From Pseudidiomarina homiensis (GTDB taxonomy: Bacteria; Pseudomonadota; Gammaproteobacteria; Enterobacterales; Alteromonadaceae), in contig NZ_PIPX01000002.1 of NCBI RefSeq assembly GCF_003987225.1, positions 62,001 through 126,000 of the forward strand: 64,000 nt of DNA, read 5' to 3'. This document shows, piece by piece, positions 1-7,197 of this stretch. How positions within the stretch are numbered: the stretch's first letter is position 1; every line of letters starts with the position of its first letter. The position numbers were made by a program, and so were the translations under genes. The notes below the pieces were generated by a model that made no database searches, was not told the DNA's origin, and was given only the letters and a program-made list of their open reading frames with translations.

Positions 1-603
1 CACACCCACCACAGGAGCGAGAATGCCCGCCTCCATACAGCTGAGTTGCTGTTCACCAAACAACTGACTTAAGCAACCGTAACAAGGCCCCTCGCCTTGA
101 TTCATGAATACACTAAGCTGGCCTTCATAGCGAATCGCTGCACCCATGATGTGGGGCTTGCGTTGGCTCACGCAGGCCTGATTAATAAGGTTTCGAGTGG
201 CAAGGTTGTCACAGCAGTCCACCACAACGTCATGCTGCTCTATCCACTCGTGCAAATTGTCATGCAGAGCTTTTTCTTGCCGTACTTGCACGTTGCAGTC
301 GGGGCTACGCTGATTTAAATAAGCTTGGGCCGCCAAAACCTTCGCTGTGCCAACATCATCAGCGGTATAAATTGTCTGCCGTGGTAGATTGTGCTTATCC
401 ACCACATCGTGATCGACGATGGTAAGTTGACCCACACCGCTTGCAGCAAGATAAGGTGCTACTGCAGATCCCAAACCACCCATGCCGATGAGCAAGACTT
501 TGCTGGCCAGCAGGCGTTCTTGGCCTTGCATATCAAAGCTGGGTAGCATGACATGGCGACTATAGTGCAGCAGTTGTTCACGGGTGAGCTCAGGAAGGGT
601 CAT
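1..603 (-). CDS. moeB: MoeB/ThiF/HesA-family adenylyltransferase (3' end cut by window)
   Basis: The first 201 residues are visible, read leftward from the ATG at 603. The protein opens with the family N-terminus (MTLPELTREQLLHYSRHVML), then the nucleotide-binding glycine motif (GMGGLGSAVAPYLAASGVG), the VDHD acidic loop, the VDCCDN segment and a CYGC zinc-binding pair. Family members of about 250 residues adenylate the C-terminal glycine of a ubiquitin-like sulfur carrier (MoaD or ThiS) for molybdopterin or thiazole synthesis. MoeB and ThiF cannot be separated without the missing C-terminus or the adjacent genes. The start overlaps the end of the upstream ybaN-like gene by 14 bp, so the two are probably co-transcribed. 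Confidence 0.85.
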   Translation of the reverse strand, partial: MTLPELTREQLLHYSRHVMLPSFDMQGQERLLASKVLLIGMGGLGSAVAPYLAASGVGQLTIVDHDVVDKHNLPRQTIYTADDVGTAKVLAAQAYLNQRSPDCNVQVRQEKALHDNLHEWIEQHDVVVDCCDNLATRNLINQACVSQRKPHIMGAAIRYEGQLSVFMNQGEGPCYGCLSQLFGEQQLSCMEAGILAPVVGV

Positions 604-979
604 CGTGTGGGATCTCCTCTGGGCGGAGTACAAGCCAAATAGCAACGGTTGTCATAATAGCGATCACTCCGAACTTTAATGCCAAGTGCACAGGGCTGAA
701 GCTCAGCATAATGGCACTGCCGCTCATCATCACAATAGCAATCACTTTCGGGCGACGCTTGACCACGCCATGTTGGCGCCAAGCAATGATTTGTGGGCCG
801 TATTTGGGGTGTGCGAGCAACTTGGCTTCGAGCACAGGCCAGCCTTTTCCTCCGGCCCAAGCGGCGACCAATAAAAATGGTACAGTCGGCATGATTGGCA
901 ACAATAATCCGATAACGCCCAACAAAAGCGCAAAAATCGCGATCATGCGCCAAATCAAAATACGTAGTAAGACCGTCAT
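590..979 (-). CDS. YbaN-type DUF454 inner-membrane protein
   Basis: A 129-residue membrane protein with two hydrophobic stretches near the N-terminus and two near the C-terminus. The family signature LLPIMPTVPFLLVAAWAGGK is followed by a short charged cytosolic segment (HPKYGPQIIAWRQHG). This matches the DUF454/YbaN family, whose biochemical role is not established. A GGAGA Shine-Dalgarno precedes the ATG at 979. The gene lies 21 bp after norR and overlaps the start of moeB by 14 bp, so it is likely the middle gene of a norR-ybaN-moeB transcript. Confidence 0.8.
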   Translation of the reverse strand: MTVLLRILIWRMIAIFALLLGVIGLLLPIMPTVPFLLVAAWAGGKGWPVLEAKLLAHPKYGPQIIAWRQHGVVKRRPKVIAIVMMSGSAIMLSFSPVHLALKFGVIAIMTTVAIWLVLRPEEIPHDDPS

Positions 980-1000
980 GTTTCTCCGTCGCTTGGCCGT

Positions 1001-2536
1001 TTACTTCAACCCTAACCTTTGCGCTAGTTTGTGCAGGTTGCTAGGGTCGATTTCTAGTATACGTGCGGCTTGGGTCCATTTATAGTCTGCTTGCTGCAGG
1101 GCTTGCTCTATCATTTGTTGTTGCAGCTTTTGCACTGCATCACGCAAATTCATGCTGGTTTGCGTGAAGGCCGCACTATCGACTTCTTGCGCTGCATTCG
1201 GTGTGTTTGGTAAGTCCAACAATTCGGGACCAATACTGACGATCGCTTGGCGGTCGGCGCCTTGGCTCAGCGCTTTGATGGCAGCACGACTGACCGTGTG
1301 TTCGAGTTCGCGCACATTACCCGGCCATGCGTAGTCAGTCAACGCGCGTTCTGCGGCGGAGCTTAAGCGTAATGCACGTAGGCCTAACCGAGAACGGTTT
1401 AACTCGAGAAAGTGACCGACTAACAACGGAATGTCATCGCGGCGTTCGCGCAACGGCGGTATCGGTAATGGATAGACGCTCAAGCGATGATAGAGATCCG
1501 CACGAAAGTCACCGCTTTTCACTTGTTGCTGTAAATCACGGTTGGTGGCGGCGACTAAGCGCACGTTCACCTTATGCGACTTGTCGCTGCCTAAGCGCTG
1601 AATCTCACCGTTTTGCAACACGCGCAAGAGCTTCGCCTGAATGGCGGCTGGCAGCTCGCCAACTTCATCGAGAAATAGTGTGCCACCATCGGCGCTATCG
1701 AATTTACCTGCGCGCTCAGCTGTTGCGCCGGAGAAGGCGCCTCGCGTGTGACCAAACAGCTCGCTTTCGGCCAACGACTCAGGCAAGGCGGCGCAGTTCA
1801 CGTAAACCAAAGGCTTGTCACGGCGTGGCGACCAGCGATGCAATTGCCGTGCAAAGAGCTCCTTACCCACCCCAGTTTCACCTAGGAGTAACACTAGTAA
1901 GTCAGCACTTGCTACCACTTCTAACTCTTGTAAAACCTGCTGTAAGGCTTGACTACGGCCAATAATCTCAGAGCTACTACCGGTGTTGGGAGCGAGCTCG
2001 GTTTCACCGTCACGGCGGCTGTTGCGTAGGGCTCGAATGCCTTGCTCGATCTGTCCCATACGAATCGCTGCTTCGACCAGCAAACTTGCTCGTTGCAGTT
2101 CACGCATCGTATCCGCATCGAAAGTGCCGGGTTCGAGCGCGTCGAGTGTCAAGGCACCCCAACACTTACCTTCCACAAATAACGCAATCCCCATGCAGTC
2201 GTGTACCGCAAGATGACCGTCAGGACTATCTTCAATAAGACCATCATAAGGGTCAGGCAAAGTGCTTTCCGGTTCAAAACGCACGGTTTCGCGTGATGCC
2301 AAGATGGCTGCTAAGCGAGGATGTTGTTCGGTGATAAAGCGTCGGCCAAGTGCTTCACGTACTAAGCCGGTACTCGCTATAGGACGCAGCACTTGTTGGT
2401 CTTGTTGTAGCAACACAACAGCGCCGCACGCGAAGTGGCGGCGCAAAGTACTGACCACTTTTTGCAAGCGCACAACCGCCGGTAGCTCGGTCACTAAGTC
2501 GGCAATTAGGGTTTCAAGTAATGATGTCTCTTGCAT
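1001..2536 (-). CDS. norR: NorR, nitric-oxide-responsive sigma-54 activator
   Basis: A 511-residue enhancer-binding protein in three parts: an N-terminal GAF domain (about 1-170, which in NorR senses NO through a mononuclear iron), an AAA+ domain with Walker A GETGVGKE, the sigma-54 contact loop GAFSGA (a variant of GAFTGA) and Walker B GGTLFLDEVGE, and a C-terminal Fis-type helix-turn-helix (AARILEIDPSNLHKLAQRLG). The frame is open to a GTG at 2548, but the ATG at 2536 has the better upstream sequence (GGGTGA) and is preferred. It is divergent from a di-iron NO-stress gene with a sigma-54 promoter. A NorR-like box (2537-2549) abuts its own start, suggesting autoregulation. Confidence 0.9.
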   Translation of the reverse strand: MQETSLLETLIADLVTELPAVVRLQKVVSTLRRHFACGAVVLLQQDQQVLRPIASTGLVREALGRRFITEQHPRLAAILASRETVRFEPESTLPDPYDGLIEDSPDGHLAVHDCMGIALFVEGKCWGALTLDALEPGTFDADTMRELQRASLLVEAAIRMGQIEQGIRALRNSRRDGETELAPNTGSSSEIIGRSQALQQVLQELEVVASADLLVLLLGETGVGKELFARQLHRWSPRRDKPLVYVNCAALPESLAESELFGHTRGAFSGATAERAGKFDSADGGTLFLDEVGELPAAIQAKLLRVLQNGEIQRLGSDKSHKVNVRLVAATNRDLQQQVKSGDFRADLYHRLSVYPLPIPPLRERRDDIPLLVGHFLELNRSRLGLRALRLSSAAERALTDYAWPGNVRELEHTVSRAAIKALSQGADRQAIVSIGPELLDLPNTPNAAQEVDSAAFTQTSMNLRDAVQKLQQQMIEQALQQADYKWTQAARILEIDPSNLHKLAQRLGLK

Positions 2537-2593
2537 GGTAAAAATCACCCATTTAAGCGGGAATAACCCGTATTTCGTTAGGTGAAATCTACC
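2537..2593. promoter_or_regulatory. Cluster of three NorR-type enhancer boxes
   Basis: Two perfect GGT-N7-ACC inverted repeats lie at 2537-2549 and 2581-2593. Between them, at 2558-2570, is a degenerate copy (CGG-N7-CCG). Their centres are 21 and 23 bp apart, about two helical turns, putting the sites on one face of the DNA. Three GGT-N7-ACC-like sites upstream of a sigma-54 promoter is the arrangement known for NorR. The first box overlaps the norR translation start region. Confidence 0.75.
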
Positions 2594-2634
2594 ACGACGT
2601 CAATTAAATCTATATAAATCAAAGTAGGTAGATC

Positions 2635-2650
2635 TGGCATCTAAATTGCA
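2635..2650 (+). promoter_or_regulatory. Sigma-54 (RpoN) promoter of the di-iron protein gene
   Basis: The sequence TGGCAT-CTAAA-TTGCA has the invariant GG (2636-2637) and GC (2648-2649) separated by exactly 10 bases, as required for -24/-12 promoters. It lies downstream of the NorR boxes and about 45 bp before the ATG at 2694. Transcription would start near 2661. Confidence 0.8.
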
Positions 2651-2693
2651 CATTTAAAAGGAACACAATTGACGAAACAGTAAGGATGTCACT

Positions 2694-3212
2694 ATGTACC
2701 AAGCACTTATTGAGCAATGGCGTGATGCGTCAAGCCAAGAACTTATTCAACATATTCTGGCGAACTTTCATGAGAAACACCGGCAACAAGTACCCGAACT
2801 TATTCAGCTGGCACGCAAGATCGAGGACGTTCATAACGACCACGATGCTTGCCCGGCGGGTTTAGCCGACCTACTTACCGAAATGCTAAATGAACTTGAA
2901 AGTCACATGATGAAAGAGGAACAAATTTTGTTCCCAATGTTGGCTGGCGGTATTTACCCAAGCGGCCCTATTGCGGTAATGGAAGAAGAACACGGCGAAC
3001 ACGAACGCATGTTGGCGCGTTTGAACGAACTCACAAACGACGGTAAGGCCCCCCGCGGCGCCTGTGGTTCATGGATCATGTTGTACGAAGGTACTCAAGA
3101 GTTGATCAATGACTTGCAGCAACATATCGCTCTCGAAAACGAAGTACTGTTTCGTGAGCCACAGGCGACACCGCAACACGGCAAGGACTTTTGCTGCGGC
3201 TCGTGCCAATAA
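2694..3212 (+). CDS. NorA/RIC-like hemerythrin-fold di-iron protein (NO stress)
   Basis: A 172-residue protein matching the C-terminal hemerythrin-like domain of the YtfE/ScdA/NorA (RIC) family, implicated in NO binding and repair of iron-sulfur clusters. By alignment with YtfE the di-iron ligands are present: H29, H71 and E75 (in SHMMKEEQ), H100 and H144 and E148 (in HIALENE). The N-terminal DUF542 domain of full-length RIC proteins (about 60-70 residues) is absent. A cysteine-rich tail (CCGSC) is present instead. An AAGGA Shine-Dalgarno sits 7 bases before the ATG. It is the first gene after the NorR boxes and sigma-54 promoter, so it is the likely NorR target. Confidence 0.85.
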   Translation: MYQALIEQWRDASSQELIQHILANFHEKHRQQVPELIQLARKIEDVHNDHDACPAGLADLLTEMLNELESHMMKEEQILFPMLAGGIYPSGPIAVMEEEHGEHERMLARLNELTNDGKAPRGACGSWIMLYEGTQELINDLQQHIALENEVLFREPQATPQHGKDFCCGSCQ

Positions 3213-3214
3213 GC

Positions 3215-3910
3215 TTATGCGGCCAGGGCGCGCAAGCGCTCTGGCTCAGTTATTTCGACCAGTTTATTCTGCACCGCAAGAACCCCTTCGGACTGGAGTT
3301 GCGTCAAAATACGACTCACAGTCTCGACGGAAAGACCTAAATAATTACCAATGTCGGCACGGGTCATCGATAGACGAAATGAACGACTAGATAGGCCCCG
3401 TTGCTGAAAGCGAGAGGATAATGTTACTAAGAAATTGGCTAAACGCTGCTGCGCCGAGTGATGATTCAAGGTTCCCAGTAGGGTCTTACTTGCATGCAAC
3501 TCGCCACTCATCAACCGCAGCATTTGTTTGCGTAAACCCGGAAGCTCAGCAGACAGCTGATCTAATGACTGAATCGGAATCTCACACAGCATGGTGGTTT
3601 CCAGAGCTTGAGTGTAGCTGCGGTGATTGCCGTCGATAAGACCATCAAAGCCAATCACGTCACCTGGTAGATGGAAGTCGATAATTTGCTCACTGCCTTG
3701 GCTATCAAGCGTGTATGACTTTAACGAACCAGAACGTACGGCATAGAGAAACTTCAACGGCTCGCCATTGTGAATGAGCACATCGCGCTTTTGCAGCGGG
3801 CGATGACGTTGAATAATCGTATCCAGCTTCTCGGTCTGCTCAGGGCTGAGTTGATAAGGCAAGCATAAGGTTGCCATGCTGCAATTTTGACAATGGATGT
3901 GAGATGTCAT
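3215..3910 (-). CDS. fnr: FNR, oxygen-sensing transcription regulator
   Basis: A CRP/FNR-family regulator of about 231 residues, close to E. coli FNR. The N-terminal CxxCxxxxxC cluster (HCQNCSMATLC) plus a fourth cysteine in ETTMLCEIP supply the four ligands of the O2-labile [4Fe-4S] cluster. The cyclic-nucleotide-type beta barrel, dimerisation helix and helix-turn-helix (ADIGNYLGLSVETVSR, carrying the E--SR recognition residues) follow. The frame is open to two GTG codons at 3922/3919, but a GGTGA just upstream favours the ATG at 3910 or 3913. The stop lies 2 bp from that of the convergent di-iron gene. An FNR-like box upstream suggests autoregulation. Confidence 0.93.
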   Translation of the reverse strand: MTSHIHCQNCSMATLCLPYQLSPEQTEKLDTIIQRHRPLQKRDVLIHNGEPLKFLYAVRSGSLKSYTLDSQGSEQIIDFHLPGDVIGFDGLIDGNHRSYTQALETTMLCEIPIQSLDQLSAELPGLRKQMLRLMSGELHASKTLLGTLNHHSAQQRLANFLVTLSSRFQQRGLSSRSFRLSMTRADIGNYLGLSVETVSRILTQLQSEGVLAVQNKLVEITEPERLRALAA

Positions 3911-3928
3911 CATTTTCACCACGAATCG

Positions 3929-3942
3929 TTGATTTACGTCAA
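3929..3942. promoter_or_regulatory. FNR box upstream of fnr
   Basis: TTGAT-TTAC-GTCAA matches the FNR consensus TTGAT-N4-ATCAA with one mismatch. It begins 19 bp upstream of the preferred fnr start, a position suited to repression of fnr by its own product. Confidence 0.65.
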
Positions 3943-4105
3943 AGTGACTTCTGAGCTAAAAGTATACGCCTTCAAACCCAAAAAAGAATGACTTCCGACG
4001 GAGTAGACAAAAACTTCCTATTTGTGGGTAGATCACCTATAAGTAATCCTGCAGTCTTCGTTATCGAAATAAGAATAAAAACAAGAAAAAACAGGATGAA
4101 ATTCT

Positions 4106-4513
4106 ATGGAAACCATGGCGATTAACTATTGGGCGGTGGCGGTGGCCACCTTGATGAATCTGGTGATTGGTGGTCTGTGGTATTCACCGATGCTGTTCGC
4201 TAAAGTTTGGCAGCGCAGTGCAGGCATTACCGATGAGCAACTTAAGGCTTTCAATCCAGCCAAAGTCTTTACCATCACGCTCATCGTTTCGTGGGTTATT
4301 TGTATTAACCTTGCCTTCTTTTTAGCCTCACCTGGCACCGATTGGCAATGGGGTATGACCGCAGGCTTTCTTGCCGGCTTCGGTTGGGCTGCAATGATTT
4401 TTGTCGTGATCAGCCTATTTGAACAACGCTCACTGGCTTACATGCTGGTGCATGGCGGTTACATCACCGCTTACTTTACGTTGGCTGGCCTAGTTATCGG
4501 TGCTTGGCAGTGA
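4106..4513 (+). CDS. DUF1761 family membrane protein
   Basis: A 135-residue protein with four predicted membrane segments (about 8-26, 51-73, 82-103 and 110-133) and the family motif GGLWYSPMLFAKVW after the first helix. This matches DUF1761, a family without a defined function. An AGGA-type site is 10-12 bases upstream of the ATG at 4106. The gene is divergent from fnr and convergent with a lipoprotein gene. Between them (4514-4590) is a weak hairpin (AGCAGTT/AACTGCT) that may terminate either gene. Confidence 0.75.
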   Translation: METMAINYWAVAVATLMNLVIGGLWYSPMLFAKVWQRSAGITDEQLKAFNPAKVFTITLIVSWVICINLAFFLASPGTDWQWGMTAGFLAGFGWAAMIFVVISLFEQRSLAYMLVHGGYITAYFTLAGLVIGAWQ

Positions 4514-4590
4514 GTGAGCTGAAAACGCAACCGACAGCGGCTGATGTAGCAGTTTTTTTAGCAACTGCTGCGCCTTTCTAATCGTTCTGC

Positions 4591-5109
4591 TTAATTCTTC
4601 GCTGAGTTATGTGCTTGGATAACTTCACGAGCATCGTAAACAAACTTAGGTGCAGGACGTTCGCCTTTACCGAACAAAACAGTAAGCTCAACGGTAAAAT
4701 CGGCGCGTTCCTCTTGCTCGATATTAACACCATCGCTACCATATTTTCGTGAAGCAGGAACACTTCCGCACATGTCAGAGGTGCAGTTGGCAATAGTATC
4801 GACATGCACTTCAGTTTGTTCATTGCGCACGAGGCGTTTACCTGAAACATCTTTCTCGCTCACTGCAAACCATTCATAACCTTGGGCAATGGTCAATTCC
4901 GCAGCGCGCAAAAGAGCGTACTCTGTCGCCTTCTGCGCGTTGGTGTCACGAGACTTGTAGCTGACCCAGTACATATCTGTTGCGAGCTGTTTATCGCTGT
5001 AACCAAAGCCTTTCTCGCCCGCAGCCTGATAGTGAGCCGTAGAGCTAGTACAGGCAGCTAAGAGAGTAATAACTAGAGCAATAAAACTAATTTTAGTGAC
5101 GTTATACAT
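4591..5109 (-). CDS. Putative outer-membrane or periplasmic lipoprotein
   Basis: A 172-residue protein with a lipoprotein signal peptide: a short basic start, a hydrophobic core and the lipobox LLAAC at residues 16-20. The mature part contains a YALLRAAELTIAQGYEWF segment resembling the CC0125/CC1285-like lipoproteins seen widely in proteobacteria, plus a C..C pair in the middle. I do not recognise a defined function. It appears to be a single-gene unit, divergent from the Mn exporter leader. Confidence 0.65.
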   Translation of the reverse strand: MYNVTKISFIALVITLLAACTSSTAHYQAAGEKGFGYSDKQLATDMYWVSYKSRDTNAQKATEYALLRAAELTIAQGYEWFAVSEKDVSGKRLVRNEQTEVHVDTIANCTSDMCGSVPASRKYGSDGVNIEQEERADFTVELTVLFGKGERPAPKFVYDAREVIQAHNSAKN

Positions 5110-5169
5110 GGTTGAACTCCAATTAATGCAACCGAGTGTTTTTAATAGTCTAGTTGATACGGCATCAAC

Positions 5170-5199
5170 TTGTCTTTAGTTCATAAAATTGGTTAAAAT
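5170..5199 (+). promoter_or_regulatory. Candidate sigma-70 promoter for the riboswitch-exporter transcript
   Basis: TTGTCT (5170-5175) and TAAAAT (5194-5199) are separated by 18 bases. They lie immediately before the conserved GGGGAGTAG start of the riboswitch, so a transcript starting near 5206 would contain the whole aptamer. Confidence 0.5.
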
Positions 5200-5204
5200 G
5201 CGTC

Positions 5205-5390
5205 CCGTCTTAGGGGAGTAGTCAACTCGCTCGTTCATACGTGTACAGCGAGAGAATATGTCAACATAATTGAGCCCTCATTGGCTCATGGTGTATTCGT
5301 TTCGGGCCACCGAAACTGGCAAGACCTGAGGTAAAGAGCAACCGCTACCTGGCGGGGGTTGCTGTTTGCCTTGGTATCAGGTCCCGCCGG
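5205..5390 (+). ncRNA. yybP-ykoY manganese riboswitch
   Basis: The leader begins with the diagnostic TTAGGGGAGTAG block (5210-5220) and contains the second conserved internal-loop sequence GGCAAGACCTGA. Helices can be traced by eye: GTTTCGG/CCGAAAC, AGCAACC/GGTTGCT and the closing GACCTGA/TCAGGTC. These are the hallmarks of the Mn2+-sensing yybP-ykoY class. The aptamer ends a few bases before the GGAG ribosome-binding site of a Mn2+ exporter of the UPF0016 type, so the likely output is Mn-dependent exposure of that site. No U-tract terminator is evident in the leader. Confidence 0.88.
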
Positions 5391-5398
5391 AGTACATC

Positions 5399-5959
5399 AT
5401 GGAAGCACTCATTACTTCAACTATAACCGTTGCACTGGCAGAAATAGGCGACAAAACGCAATTGCTGAGCCTGTTGTTGGTGGCGCGCTATCGTCAAAAG
5501 TGGCCGATTATCGTCGGTATTGTTGCCGCCACACTCATTAACCATTTCATTTCGGCATGGTTCGGGCAATGGTTTGCCGGCTGGCTACCAACGGGCTACG
5601 CAAGCATGATCATTGCCGTAAGCTTTATTGCGATTGGGTTATGGGTGCTGGTTCCTGATAAGCTCGAGGATGACGAAGCCGATTGTGGTTGTTATGGGGC
5701 ACTTTGCGCTACTTTCATACTCTTCTTTTTAGCTGAAATCGGCGACAAAACGCAGGTAGCGACAGTCGTTCTCGGTGCGCAATATGCCAGTGTGATCTGG
5801 GTTACGCTTGGCACGACGCTCGGCATGCTTATTGCCAATGTTCCGGTAGTGCTTATGGGTGATAAGCTGATGAAGTATGTGCCGTTGAATGTTGTGCGGT
5901 ACATTGCCGCCGCAGTTTTCATTATCTTGGGTTTGCTCGGTATATGGTGGAGTAGTTAA
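5399..5959 (+). CDS. mneA: UPF0016/GDT1-family Mn2+ exporter
   Basis: A 186-residue, six-helix membrane protein made of two homologous halves, each carrying the family motif EIGDKTQ (near residues 14 and 107). UPF0016 (GDT1) proteins transport Mn2+ and Ca2+, and bacterial members such as MneA export manganese. The frame is open to a TTG at 5366, but that codon lies inside the riboswitch. The ATG at 5399 has GGAG 6 bases upstream and starts directly with the first half-repeat. A short cytosolic linker (EDDEADCGCYG) joins the halves. The next gene starts on the base after this stop. Confidence 0.88.
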   Translation: MEALITSTITVALAEIGDKTQLLSLLLVARYRQKWPIIVGIVAATLINHFISAWFGQWFAGWLPTGYASMIIAVSFIAIGLWVLVPDKLEDDEADCGCYGALCATFILFFLAEIGDKTQVATVVLGAQYASVIWVTLGTTLGMLIANVPVVLMGDKLMKYVPLNVVRYIAAAVFIILGLLGIWWSS

Positions 5960-6511
5960 ATGGCGATCATCTGTAGTGGCGGTGGTATCGTACTTCGTGA
6001 AGTGAACATTGACGATGCAGATTTTATTTTCGAACTCTATACTGGCGACGATTTCCGCAAGACGATTGGTGATCGAGGCATTCATTCTCGGCAGCAAGCG
6101 GTTGAGTATATTAAAGACAAACTGCAAACGAGTTACGCTTTGCATGGTTTTGGGTTGTGGATACTTGAAGCAAATGGCGAAGCGGACGGAGAGGTGAACG
6201 GGGCAGCGATCGGCGTGTGCGGACTGTTGCAGCGTGAGTACCTCCCGCACCCAGACTTAGGTTTTGCATTGTTACCTACACACTACGGCCAAGGCTTTGC
6301 CCGTAGGGCGGCAAAGCTAACGCTAAAGTACGCTGCGGAAACTTTACACCTACAAACGGTTTTGGCCATCACCCACCCTGCCAATAGTGCAAGTCAAAGA
6401 CTCTTGCAAGGTCTTGGCTTCGTCCACGTCGAGGCAACCATTGAACCCGCAACTGGTGAACGGCTACAGACGTTGAGTTTGGATATGACCAAGATGAAGG
6501 CTTTCGAATGA
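5960..6511 (+). CDS. GNAT acetyltransferase, RimJ/RimL type
   Basis: A 183-residue GNAT-fold protein. It has the N-terminal LREVNIDDADFIFEL pattern of the RimJ/RimL-like group and the acetyl-CoA loop region HYGQGFARRAAKL, followed by AITHPANSASQRLLQGLGF near the C-terminus. Such enzymes acetylate N-termini of ribosomal proteins or small molecules. The substrate here cannot be told. It begins immediately after the Mn exporter stop (TAAATG) and overlaps yjjG by 4 bp (ATGA), so all three genes probably share the riboswitch-controlled transcript. Confidence 0.8.
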   Translation: MAIICSGGGIVLREVNIDDADFIFELYTGDDFRKTIGDRGIHSRQQAVEYIKDKLQTSYALHGFGLWILEANGEADGEVNGAAIGVCGLLQREYLPHPDLGFALLPTHYGQGFARRAAKLTLKYAAETLHLQTVLAITHPANSASQRLLQGLGFVHVEATIEPATGERLQTLSLDMTKMKAFE

Positions 6512-7197
6512 CCATAACGAACTATGACTGGCTGTTATTTGACGCCGACGAGACACTCTTTTCTTTTGACGCTTATGCTGGCTTGCGCCATTTGTTTGAT
6601 GAGTATGGCGTCCACTTTACGCAAGCGGATTACACGGATTATCAGCAGCTCAACAAGCCCTTGTGGGACGCCTACCAAGCCGGAACAATCAATGCCAAGC
6701 AGCTGCAACGACAACGCTTTGCCAAGTGGGCGGCAACACTTGAAGTCACCGCCGATGAGTTGAATACAGGCTTTATGGCGGCGATGGCCGAAATTTGCCA
6801 ACCATTAGAGGGTGCACGTTCGCTGTTAGAAAGCGCACGAGCATCGGCAAAAATTGGCATTGTGACCAATGGCTTCACTGAGTTGCAAGAAGCACGGTTA
6901 CAGCAGACTGGGTTAGGCGATTTGATTGATTTAGTGGTCATTTCGGAACAGGTCGGGGTGGCAAAGCCAGCGCCCGAAATTTTTACTCATGCGTTACAAA
7001 AAATGCAACAAAGCGACCGTCAGCGTGTGCTTATGACCGGCGACAATCCACATTCGGATGTCATTGGCGCACAACGCAGTGGCCTGCATGCGTGCTGGTT
7101 GAATCATCATGGCGAGCCTTATCCGTTAAATCCGCCACCGCATTATGAAGTACGCTCATTACCAGAGCTTCAGCAAATCTTAACTGGCACCAATTAG
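6508..7197 (+). CDS. yjjG: YjjG, HAD-family pyrimidine 5'-nucleotidase
   Basis: A 229-residue HAD hydrolase with motif I DADETLFSFD, motif II VTNG, motif III lysine in AKPAPEIF and motif IV GDNPHSDV. Overall sequence and length fit YjjG, a nucleoside 5'-monophosphatase active on UMP, dUMP, dTMP and non-canonical nucleotides (house-cleaning). The start overlaps the preceding acetyltransferase stop by 4 bp. The 3' end overlaps the convergent amidotransferase-like gene by 18 bp. Confidence 0.9.
   Translation: MTITNYDWLLFDADETLFSFDAYAGLRHLFDEYGVHFTQADYTDYQQLNKPLWDAYQAGTINAKQLQRQRFAKWAATLEVTADELNTGFMAAMAEICQPLEGARSLLESARASAKIGIVTNGFTELQEARLQQTGLGDLIDLVVISEQVGVAKPAPEIFTHALQKMQQSDRQRVLMTGDNPHSDVIGAQRSGLHACWLNHHGEPYPLNPPPHYEVRSLPELQQILTGTN

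Noticed and set aside
1327-1965. A 212-codon open frame on the plus strand opposite norR
   Set aside because: It is antisense to the conserved AAA+ domain, its composition is Arg- and Ser-rich as expected for a shadow frame, and it has no recognisable family.
5366-5398. Upstream TTG start for the Mn exporter
   Set aside because: The codon is inside the riboswitch helix region. The ATG at 5399 has a well-placed GGAG and begins with the family motif.
5729-6250. A 173-codon minus-strand frame opposite the Mn exporter and acetyltransferase
   Set aside because: It is a shadow of two well-supported plus-strand genes and resembles no known family.
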